Assembly (NCBI RefSeq): GCF_020379485.1
Contig: NC_063452.1
Location: 8,101,065-8,165,064 of the forward strand
Direction of reading: 5' to 3'
DNA: 64,000 nucleotides
Source of the DNA: Brassica napus
Lineage: Eukaryota; Streptophyta; Magnoliopsida; Brassicales; Brassicaceae
Shown here: one piece after another, positions 31,506 through 40,501 of the stretch
How positions within the stretch are numbered: the stretch's first letter is position 1
Layout: each line of letters begins with the position of its first letter
Notes under the pieces: model-generated
What the model was told of the DNA's origin: nothing
Databases searched by the model: none
What the model saw: the letters and a program-made list of their open reading frames with translations, nothing else
Translations under genes and position numbers: made by a program

Positions 31506-31759
31506 GTTTATGGCTGCATGCAGAATCGCTATCGATGGCTATAAAATTTTGGATCTTTTGGATTTTACCCTTTCGGGTTCAATTAATAACAATTCGAATT
31601 TGGATACGTTTTGTACCACCTTACAATACCAGTTCGGTATTTTTACATTTCGGATCGGATAACAGGTCAGGTTTATTGGTTCTGGTTTGATTCAAATTTC
31701 AGATTTCGAATTATATGCCCAGACATACAAATCACCATGCTTCCCAAAACCACATCAAA

Positions 31760-32406
31760 TCACCTGGATCATGTGGTTCACTTGGAAAGCCAGGAATGAT
31801 AAAGTCTTTAATGGGAAAACCATCGAACCTCCGGAAACTGTCTTACATGCGACCCAAGAAGCAGAGGGATGGAAAGTTGCTCAGGTGGTGACTAGTATGT
31901 CCCATGCGTCACCTCTTCAGGACCAAGAACATGTTGTAAGTGATTCACCATTTCCAAGATGCCAAGTGGATGCGTCTTGGGTGAAGAACTCTAACTTTGT
32001 TGGTGGCGGTTGCGTCTTTGACTTCGAACCAGATACACATATCTACGGTTCTTTTGGGATAGAACAGGTTCTATCTCCCCTACATGCAGAGTTCAGTGTC
32101 TTGCTTTGTGCAATGAGATGCTCTCTACAACTAGGATTCAAAAATATGTCCTTCGTATCGAACTGTCTTCAGCTGGTAAAGCTGATAAATGAAGAAGAAG
32201 AATGGCCAATTCTTACCTCTGAATGGAACGACTTTGAACACACACGAGCCTTTTTCTCTACTTTTTCGATTTCTTTCATTGCAAGAAAGCCTAATGTTAG
32301 GGCCGATCTCCTTGCAAAAGGTGCTCGAGCTCAAAATTCTATTTTCTCCCATGTAAACCATATGATTCCGGTTTGGTTATCCCCACAGGCAAACCTTTTG
32401 ACTTGA
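31760..32406 (+). pseudogene. LINE RNase H-like domain
   Basis: The frame contains ITWIMWFTWKARNDKVFNGK and then an RNase H fold of the plant LINE type (RCQVDASWVKNSNFVGGGCV, LHAEFSVLLCAMRCSLQLGF, FVSNCLQLVKLINE, FIARKPNVRADLLAKGARA), ending in the WL motif. RNase H degrades template RNA during target-primed reverse transcription. It is the C-terminal piece of a polyprotein with no intact start, so it is not a host gene despite its 200-residue length. Confidence 0.75.
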
Positions 32407-32414
32407 ATTAATAA

Positions 32415-33246
32415 GGATTTTTAACGTTAAAACCCCTTAACTAAATTTGTTTTGGGTAAAAACCCTCAAACTAAGTATTTAATGTAAAAGTCCCCAAACT
32501 AACTTTATTTAATGAAGTAAACCCTAACAGGTCATAATTACCAATACTACCGGTAAATCTTTAGTTTAGGGGTTTCTACATTAAGTAAACATAGTTGAGG
32601 GGTTTTACCATTAAAAATCAAAAAAATTCAAAATTTTATAATATTATCTAAAAATTAGTAACTTAAATTTTCAAAATTAGCATTTTTAATTTTTTTTGTA
32701 AATATATGAGTTTGATGTGTTTTTAACATCAACATTATATATGTATAAATTAAAAATGTAAAAACCGAAAAAATATAACAAAAATTATATAAAGAATTTA
32801 GACGCAGTAAGACTTTCTTCCCTAACTACCGGATCAGACATATTCCAAGAGCACATAATACTATGGCAGACAAGCTTGCAAGTGGTGCAAGGAGTTCTCC
32901 TTCAGCTATGTTATATGTCGATTCAATACTTCCGGTTTGGCTTTCTGAATCGCGCGGTTCAGTTACTTAGTTCTCGCTTATGTTGTCAAAAAAAAATTAC
33001 TAATTTTTAAATAATATTATAAAATTTTTATTTTTTAAAAAAAAAATTTAAAGGTAAAACTCCTCAACTTGTTTACTTAATGTAGAAACCCCTAAATTAA
33101 AAATTTACCGGTAGTAATGATAATTATGACCTGATAGGGTTTAATTCATTAAATAACGTTAGTTTGAGGGTTTTTTTATTAAATACTTAGTTTGAGGGTT
33201 TTTACCCAAAACAAACTTAGTTGAGGGGTTTTAACGTTAAAAATCC
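32415..33246. mobile_element. Mutator-type MITE with about 250-bp terminal inverted repeats
   Basis: Both ends begin GGATTTTTAACGTTAAAACC (right end read on the opposite strand). They continue with GTTTTGGGTAAAAACCCTCA and ACTACCGGTAAAT in mirror order. A perfect 9-bp target duplication AATTAATAA flanks it (32406-32414 and 33247-33255). It is non-coding apart from the LINE scrap in its centre. Confidence 0.85.
32800..32995 (+). mobile_element. LINE 3' fragment nested in the MITE
   Basis: About 190 bp encoding the end of an RNase H domain (YRIRHIPRAHNTMADKLASG and LPVWLSESRG), a stop, then TTATGTTGTC and an A-tract. It lies between the two MITE arms and is either a second LINE insertion or captured LINE sequence. 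Confidence 0.7.
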
Positions 33247-33289
33247 AATTAATAATACATGGACTTTGATGTCAAAAAAAAAAATTCCC

Positions 33290-34005
33290 TAAAATTAATA
33301 TTTCCCTTAGCGTCCCTTAGCCCATTATTTCCACTACTTTTCATTCAATTATCCTCCCCTCTCTATTATAACTCTGTAAATCAATTCCCATAAACAGGAA
33401 TGCCGTCGTCTCATCAATTATCCTCACCTCAATATTGTAATTTTCTTGTTCTCAAGGTTTCTCAATAACATCAACGTTTCTTATGTATACAACGTCAATG
33501 CTATTCGAAATAAGAAAAATCCAAATTCTAATTTTTGAAAAAATCATAGCAGATCTTGTCTTCGTGGATGTGATGCAATGCTCCTCAACAGCTACTTAAC
33601 AACTGGATCAAAACTAGCAACAATACGGGATTAAAAAAACACAAGCTTGATCGAATGGTACTGCGGGCTTGGAAAAATTTTAAACACTCAGGTTTGAAAC
33701 TACCAAATTTAGTTTTATCCGTTTGTGTGGGTATCTAATTCTCATTGCGAATAACCGAGTCCGTCTGGTACAATAGACAGGCCTTCAAGAAAGAATTAGT
33801 CATCTAAAGAGTCTAGGATATCTTGCTGGTATATTGGTGGATACAGGAGACATCTATCACATCCTTTGATTTTGTAAGCTTTGGAAGTTAGCTTTGATTT
33901 GTCAGTGGCAACTACCATTCTTGAAAGATGTTTTTAGCAATGTACATTGTGAAGACAGATCGGCGAAATTGGATTAACGATCAGTTTTTTAATGATTTAT
34001 TCTTG
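33290..34005. other. spacer with an unresolved coding-like scrap
   Basis: At about 33555-33635 a frame reads CLRGCDAMLLNSYLTTGSK, faintly like the RGCDASLL motif of class III peroxidases, but it is short and the surrounding helices are absent. Nothing else is recognisable. Confidence 0.3.
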
Positions 34006-34699
34006 GGTTCACTCCCTAGGGTGAACCTATAGGATTGTGTTATTTCATATTCGATATTTTTTTAAAAAAGAAACAAAATATTGTCAAATTATATTATCTT
34101 TTTAAAATTAAAAGATAAAAAGAAATAAATAAAAAATAGTAGTAATTACAAAAAAAAAATATTTTTAACATCATTAGCAAAAAATTAAACCCTAAATCCT
34201 AATCTCTAAACCCTAAATCCTAAACCTTAAACCCTTGGGTAAACCCTAAACTCTAGGATAAATCTTAAACTCTAGGATAAATCTTAAACTCTAAATCAAA
34301 ATCAATAAACACTAAAACACTCAAGGGTTTAGGGTTTAGGATTTAGGGTTTAGAGTTTTAGGGTTTAATGTTTTTATTTAGAGTTTAGGATTTACCCAAG
34401 GGTTTAGAGTTTACTCAATGGTTTAGGGTTTACCCAAGGGTTTAGGTTTACACAAGGGTTTAGGGTTTAGGATTTATGGTTTAGGGTTTAGGATTTAGGG
34501 TTTAGTGTTTTGCTGACGACCTTAAAAATATTTTTTTAATTCTTTTTTCTGTAGCTGCTATTGTTTTTTCACTTTTTTTTTATTTTAAAAACATAATATA
34601 ACTTGTTAATATTTTGTTTCCTTTTTTAAAAGATATAATTTGAAATAATGAAATCCTATTGGTTGGTGAACCTAGAGGTTCACCCTAGGAGGTGAACCC
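34006..34699. mobile_element. fold-back MITE with telomere-like core (copy A)
   Basis: The ends GGGTTCACTCCCTAGGGTGA and, on the other strand, GGGTTCACCTCCTAGGGTGA are inverted repeats. The core is degenerate CCCTAAA repeats on the left (about 34184-34320) turning into TTTAGGG repeats on the right (about 34323-34510), making a palindrome. No coding capacity and no clear target duplication. Confidence 0.7.
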
Positions 34700-34949
34700 A
34701 TGAATAACTCTTTTTTAATTACTGTTTAGTTTGTTATATTGAAAAATATATTTGAGATTGTTACTAAAAATTTATTTATTTTTTGGTTTGGTTTGCACCC
34801 ACAAAAATGGTTCTTCGGTTCGCCGCCCCTGCCAACACTATCATCGATAATCATAATATATATGTGAATCCAAGTTACTCCTTTCACCTTGTTTGACAAC
34901 TTCTCGTTATGCAGATTACTTTTTCCTTTTAGTTTTAAATAGTTAAAGT
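34700..34949. other. spacer, no gene
   Basis: AT-rich; nothing recognisable on either strand. Confidence 0.4.
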
Positions 34950-35211
34950 AAAAAAACACAGATATGCCAAGGCGGGATTCCATGCGAAGGCTCTCTATAT
35001 TATATTATAAAAAATGTGTGAGCGTGAAAAAAAAGATCATTAGAAAATTGTAGCCTTTGCGACAGGCTTGACTGTGACTTCTTCATTGGCTGAAATAACA
35101 AAAAAAAAAAGCAACAAAAACAGAACATAAACAAAGACTTCTTCTCTAACTTACATCTCACCTTAAGTTTTCAAGTGTTTTTAGCTCCTTCCAATATAGC
35201 CAGATCTAACC
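34950..35211 (+). promoter_or_regulatory. promoter and leader of F-box copy 2, duplicated with the gene
   Basis: Carries the same ordered blocks as the region upstream of 28712: GAAGGCTCTCTATAT, GTGTGAGCGT, TTGCGACAGGCTTGACTGTG, TTCATTGGCTGAAATAAC, ACATAAACAAAGACTT and ATCTCACCTTAAGTTTTCAA. It has an extra short insert (about 34972-34988) and a GCAACAAAAACAG variation. Confidence 0.65.
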
Positions 35212-36399
35212 ATGGCAGACTGGTCGTTGCTTCCAAAAGACTTGCTGGAACTAATCAGTGGTCGTTCTCAGACATGTTTTGAGATTGTTCACTTCCGCTC
35301 CGTCTGTAGCTCGTGGCGATCAGCGATACCTCGGCCGAGCTATAGGCTCGGATTAGGCCTTAACAGCCTTCTACCTGTTTTCAATCACAAGCCTTGGTTC
35401 AAGCAGTGCATACTAAAAAGGATTGCAGTTTTCCTTTTCAGATTCCAGACTCCTTTTGGTACTGATTATCTGTTGATTGGAGTGAGCGAGGGAGAATCAG
35501 GTGAACAGGTATCGATGTGCCCTTTTCATGATGGTAGTTGGAGATATAAAGATGTGACAACTCTCAACACTCGTAGCTCTCAAATCATCTTCATGGGCTT
35601 TTCCTACAAGGTTTTTTTTTCTTTCTTTCGTCCCTCTAGATCACGAACTGAGAGTTATACAAATAGAGTTGCGTTTCTTCCTTTGGACGGTAAAGAATTT
35701 GCAGTAGTGGCTGTAGTGTTGGGGGATTTAATGATGTATAGAAGCTGTGACAAGGGCTGGACTAAACTCGAGGGTAGGTTTACAGCATATCGAGATATGG
35801 TTTCATTCAAAGGCAAATTTTATGTTGTTGATATGAGTGGGCAAGGGCATGTTTTTGTTATCGAACCCTCATTTGAAATTACTGAGATCCAAGCAGTCAC
35901 ATTGACTCGCGAGACTTATGATGAGAGACTGGTTGTGTCAGGTGATGAGCTCTTCCTGGTGCAGAGATTTACTCTAGGAATGGATTGTAATGAATATGAG
36001 CATTCATGGTTTAGATTGTTTAGGCTTGAAGAAGATGGCCAGAGGAGATGGGTTCGTATTAATGACATAAAGGACCGAGTGGTATTTCTTGGTTGTTACT
36101 GGAGTCTGTGCTGCTCGGCGAAAGAGCTTCCCGGTATGAAAGGAAACTCCGTTGTGTTCAAAGAACCGAACAACTGCCGTGAGAGTATCTTTGTGTTTGA
36201 TTTAAAAACCATGAAGACCAGTAATGCTTTTACTGAATGCAGAGGCTATATGTTCGGCAAAAATCGAGAGCCTTTGTTGTCCTGCGGAATTCTGACGCAC
36301 CGAATCCAGCAGACAGTTCTACATCATGAGACTCAACCGGTTAACCAAAGTAAACCAATGGTTTGGAGCAGGAAGAGGTGGTATTATAATTGTTTCTAA
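35212..36399 (+). CDS. F-box/DUF295 protein, SKIP23-like (copy 2), intron removed
   Basis: One open frame of 395 residues from MADWSLLPKDLLELISGRSQ. The F-box and DUF295 regions match copy 1 nearly throughout (RSCDKGWTKLEGRFTAYRDM; SWFRLFRLEEDGQRRWVRI). Three differences stand out. A short deletion gives KPWFKQCILK where copy 1 has PRFEGHTQCILK. At the intron site only 29 nt remain (35611-35639, from GT through a pyrimidine tract to TAG), and the first 11 codons of exon 2 are gone, so the residue VFFSFFRPS is read through in frame. Near the end a 5-nt deletion after CGAATCCAG shifts the frame and creates a new C-terminus (QTVLHHETQPVNQSKPMVW). The product is likely stable in its core. Whether it is functional is uncertain. 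Confidence 0.75.
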   Translation: MADWSLLPKDLLELISGRSQTCFEIVHFRSVCSSWRSAIPRPSYRLGLGLNSLLPVFNHKPWFKQCILKRIAVFLFRFQTPFGTDYLLIGVSEGESGEQVSMCPFHDGSWRYKDVTTLNTRSSQIIFMGFSYKVFFSFFRPSRSRTESYTNRVAFLPLDGKEFAVVAVVLGDLMMYRSCDKGWTKLEGRFTAYRDMVSFKGKFYVVDMSGQGHVFVIEPSFEITEIQAVTLTRETYDERLVVSGDELFLVQRFTLGMDCNEYEHSWFRLFRLEEDGQRRWVRINDIKDRVVFLGCYWSLCCSAKELPGMKGNSVVFKEPNNCRESIFVFDLKTMKTSNAFTECRGYMFGKNREPLLSCGILTHRIQQTVLHHETQPVNQSKPMVWSRKRWYYNCF

Positions 36400-36840
36400 G
36401 TTAATGGATTTGTCCTTTCACTAATGGCCATGGGTTACTTTGTCTTCCTCTGTATTTATAGACATCAATGTATTTGGAATGGAGAATGAAAAAGAAAATT
36501 GCAGTAAATTGTTTCTTAAGATGTTGGGACCTATTAATTGGTATCAGAACAAATTTTCTTAGCTCTGAAGAAGAGCTTTGATTAGCATCAAAGCAAATTT
36601 TGGTTTTGATCCAGACCACATTTGTGGTATCAAAACCGTACTCTGCGTACCATGAATGAGAAGTGTAATGATATATAAAACAAATATTAAAATTTAGATA
36701 AATATCTTAAATATCCAATTAGTTATAAATAAGTTCTTCATTAATTTTCTCGTTCAAATAACAAGTATACTTTTCTATACGGTAAATTCGGTAATGCATA
36801 TTGTTTACAAATGATGTTCGTTTACATGCTTGATTTAACA
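36400..36840. other. 3' flank of F-box copy 2
   Basis: No gene. The stretch at about 36525-36640 (GGGACCTATTAATTGGTATC AGAAC) carries a TTGGTATCAGA motif like the initiator-Met PBS of LTR elements, without other element features. Confidence 0.3.
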
Positions 36841-37140
36841 TCTATATTATTAAAAGAGAAGTACCCTTTAAAAAATACCCCTAAATTTTCTAACTTATTT
36901 ACACTTCCATGCCATTGAGAATTAAATTAAACTACCTATTTTAATGCTTGTCTTTTCCAGTTAAATTAATGAGTTTTTCTTAATCAAATTTAAATTTAAT
37001 GTCATTAAATGAACCTACCTATTTTAATGCTTGTCCTTTCCAGTTAAATTAATGAGTTTTCCTTAATGAAATTTAAACTTAATGTCATTAAATGAACCTA
37101 AAAATACATCATATTTAACGTAGCTTATTACGGACGAGTA
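36841..37140 (+). mobile_element. Helitron 5'-end-like sequence with an 83-bp tandem duplication
   Basis: After a host A (36840) the sequence TCTATATTATTAAAAGAGAA is of the kind found at 5' ends of Brassicaceae Helitrons. An 83-bp unit starting CTACCTATTTTAATGCTTGT is duplicated in tandem (36932 and 37015). No matching hairpin-CTRR end was located, so this may be a truncated copy. Confidence 0.45.
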
Positions 37141-38272
37141 CGGCCCAATAATGAATTTGAATTTTATTTTTACGAAAACGTGAATCACTTGACTTATGTA
37201 ATATTTAAAATATATTAACTGCAATATAACAAATGCATATAACCTACCTATACTTTAGTTTGAAATGATCATGCTCAAGTTTTATATAGTCAACTTACAT
37301 CATGCATCGATCGATGTACAATAGTCAAACCACCTATAGTTTTCGTTTTCTTTATAGGATGTATCAACCAACCAATCATCCCACTGATTTTCTAAGCTTT
37401 ATAAAAAAACAAATCAATAAATACAAACTCAAAATCCAATATCTGCTATTAATCAAAACAGAATATCTTCAAAATCGTATCTTTAATGTAACTATTAAAT
37501 ATACAAACTGTAACCATAATTACACTAATTATAAGAATAGATTTGATTCCAACCAATTGATCTATTACTTCAGTAATTGACTTGCTTGCAGAATAGGAAA
37601 CAATAAATTTAAAATTTATAAGAATATAAAGATATAGAGATTCCAACCAATTGCCTATATTTGCGTATGATTTTCGCATAATAAGCTTCAAATTGAACAT
37701 TGAAAAAGATAGAGAGATTTTTTTTAATCTTTTACCGACACAGAACTTAAACAAAACGAAGAGTTATAGGTAATTTTTTTTTGTTACACTTCCCGGAAAA
37801 AACGGTTACAACATAGGCTTTCAAAATATGGTCTTTTATCAGCTGAGCGAAACTCTGCAGCTACTTAGTCAAGTTCTGCTACCGACTCTCTTTCAGTTGA
37901 GGTGGAATCAAACCCTTCTTTGGCTTAGGGTTATGCCCACCTCTACTTGTTAGTCTTGCTTTTTTCAATTTCTTTGGTCGAGGAGTAAACCTCACCCCAA
38001 ACCGACACTCTTTCTAAAAACCCAAAAATCTGAACTACCCGATCCGAATCAGAACGCCCAGACATGCCTAGTGATTTGGGCTAAAGCGGCAACAACGTAA
38101 GTTCAACTGTTGAATAAGCCAAATGAAATATTCTGTGATCTTAGTTAGAATGTGTTGATTTCGCATTTATAATGGGCGGCAATATTGATGCAAGCCCACA
38201 GCTGAGAACGCAAAACATAGTTGTGAAGACTGAGGGTAGAGTTGACGTGTCACTCACATGGTCACCCTATGC
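37141..38272. other. spacer, no gene recognised
   Basis: AT-rich up to 37780. Between 37800 and 38270 the composition is more gene-like, and on the minus strand a frame reads RGGHNPKPKKGLIPPQLKES near 37890-37960, but stops follow and no family is recognised. Confidence 0.35.
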
Positions 38273-38287
38273 TATGCTGGGGTAGTT

Positions 38288-40207
38288 GTTTTTTTTTTTT
38301 TTGTTTTTTTGCTAAAAGATTAACTTCTTTTTTCTTTTGTATCTTCTATCATTGATTTCCTTTGCGGAAATCGGTCAATTCTTACATCAACAAGGACGAA
38401 CGGTCCCGATTAATACATAAATATGTTACATGTGCGAAAACATACATCAACTAGTATAAAATTTAATTTTCATACATGAACTTTCACAATTTAATTTTAT
38501 CATACATTGACCTAATTTCCGTAAGTCAAACGTTGAGTTGTCGTTAACCGGTAATAGAAAATCGGCTAATTCATACATCAACATGAACCAATGGTACGGA
38601 TGAATACATAAACACTTCACCTATGCAAAAACATACATCAACTAATACAAAATTTAAATTCAATACATGAACTTTTGAAATCTGGTTTTAACATACAATA
38701 AAGCTTAACATTTACCTAATTTCAACTAGTCAAATAATATCAAAGATAAATTGTCTGTCACGTGTTGATTAAGTAAGGTTTTTATTATATTATGTGGTAA
38801 TTAAACTGTATTACGTGATAATTAAACTGTATTACGTGGTAATTGGATGAGAAAAATAAATCATGTAGGTCAAACGATTTCTTTCTTATGTAATTCATTA
38901 GTTAGCTTTTCTCTTTAATTTTTTTCTTCAACTTTTTCAACAAAAAAAAACACTAACAACGAAAAAAAAAACAAAATTGAACAGAGAGAAAAGAGTATGT
39001 TTTCGATAAGCTAAACATTCTCGTTTCTCTATGTTAATTCCTACCTACTACGGTTTAATTATTACATAATACAATAAAAACTTTACTTAATCAACACGTG
39101 ACAAACAATTTATTTTCGCTATTGTTTGACTAGTGGAATTAGGTAAATCTATTTTAATAAATTTAAGTAAAAAATAAAACTAACATTATTTTTAACAGAT
39201 TTATTATATCTTTTCTTTCCTTATTTTCGCTCAACTTAACTACTTTATTAATTGCATTTTCTCCAAATAATTTGACAGCATGTCTTGTAGAAATATAAAA
39301 CATAACTTACCTATATTTAAGTATTTTATTATATGTTTTACATTCTTTTTCATACTTCTTAACTACTTCATTAATTATATTTGTCATAATAATTCAACAA
39401 CGTTTATTTTACGTGTTAACCATAATAATTCCATATGTTTGAATGAATTTTCTCCATCCGCGACAAGAATTCAAACCAGTTAACAAATTTTTTTTTATTT
39501 CTTAACATAATCAGTTATATATGGATATCAGGTATACGGTTGGGTATGGATTGGTTCTTTCGGATATCGAGTTTTTTTTTAGGTTTTGAAATTATGCTTT
39601 GTTCGGGTATTATAAATTTTCAGGTAGGATTTGAATATGATCTTTCCGTTTTATGTGTAGGAACAAAACAATGAACAAAAAATTATATATTTAAAAATGT
39701 CATTAAATAATTTATAAAAAATTAACAACAAAATATCCTCACGGAAGCGTATGTCAAGCTTTAGTGTATGTTAAAACCATATTTCGAAAGTTCATGTATT
39801 GAATTTAAATTTTGTATTAGTTGATGTATGTTTTTTCACAGGTGAAGTGTTTATGTATTGATCCGAACCATTGGTCCCTGGTGATGTATGAATTAGCCGA
39901 TTTTCTGTTATTGGTTAACGATAACTCAACGTTTACTAACGGAAATTATGTCAATGTATGGTAAAACCAAATTTTGAGAGTTCAAGTATGAAAATTGAAT
40001 TTTGTATTAGTTGAAGAATGTTTTCGCACAGCTAACATGTTCATGTACTGATCGCGACCGTTGGCCTTTGTTGATGTTGGAATTGGCCGATTTCCCACTT
40101 CCTTTGTCTTGCTTAATTTGATCATCGACTTTATTCGACGTTATCGATTCACATGTCTTCCTCCGGCGTGACCCTAGTTGTGAACTAACCAGCACAAATA
40201 AGTACAT
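38288..40207 (-). mobile_element. poly(A) retroposed fragment with 15-bp target duplication
   Basis: A perfect 15-bp direct repeat TATGCTGGGGTAGTT flanks the segment (38273-38287 and 40208-40222). The left end is a T-tract (A-tail on the minus strand). Without the nested TIR element the inserted piece is only about 190 bp and could be a SINE or a processed transcript fragment; on the minus strand it reads LGSRRRKTCESITSNKVDDQ. Its source is not identified. Confidence 0.6.
38365..40096. mobile_element. TIR element with about 370-bp inverted repeats, Mutator-like
   Basis: The left end CGGAAATCGGTCAATTC mirrors the right end (GGGAAATCGGCCAATTC on the opposite strand). Arms share ACATCAACAAGGACGAACGG-type sequence and internally repeated CATACATCAACTAATACAAA. 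Flanks ATTTCCTTTG (38355-38364) and ACTTCCTTTG (40097-40106) match in 9 of 10 positions, an almost intact duplication. The centre is AT-rich and non-coding. It sits inside the retroposed fragment. Confidence 0.65.
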
Positions 40208-40222
40208 TATGCTGGGGTAGTT

Positions 40223-40501
40223 ATCAGAGAGAAAATGGAACTTTGTTAATATATATATATATATATTTATTTATTTATTTATACATATTTATTTATTTAT
40301 TTTTTCTTTTTTGTAGACATTAAGATTTAATTTTGAAAGTAAAATTCTGAAATTTTCATATATAAAAGTTGAGAGACGTGGATCAGGTGATTTGACTCAT
40401 TGTTCAATAATACATATACAGACAATACACTCAGACATGAATCCAGACACAGAATTGTGAGGTAGACAATCATATTTGTAATCTTTTCATAGTTTATAAT
40501 T
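40223..40501. other. spacer with AT microsatellite
   Basis: A TATATATATATA / TTATTTATTTA simple-sequence tract at about 40249-40305; no gene. Confidence 0.5.

Larger units (their letters stand above)
31687..33283 (+). mobile_element. 5'-truncated LINE, 3' part, interrupted by a MITE
   Basis: The LINE reading frame runs to a stop at 32406. Its 3' UTR is cut by the MITE at 32415-33246 and resumes at 33256 (TACATGGACTTTGATGTC) before an A-tract of about 11 (33273-33283). The TTTGATGTCAAAAAA end type matches the other LINE tails in this window. The endonuclease and most of the reverse transcriptase are missing. The left limit is approximate. Confidence 0.65.

Noticed and set aside
33555..33635. 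Class III peroxidase fragment (RGCDAMLL)
   Set aside because: Only eight matching residues, with no conserved distal or proximal histidine region nearby.
34184..34510. Interstitial telomere or chromosome-fusion scar from CCCTAAA/TTTAGGG repeats
   Set aside because: The repeats are degenerate and lie symmetrically inside a bounded TIR element with a second related copy at 60517-61304, so a transposon origin is more likely.
36530..36560. LTR element PBS (TTGGTATCAGAAC)
   Set aside because: No adjacent LTR end, gag or polypurine tract; also only a partial match to the initiator-Met PBS.
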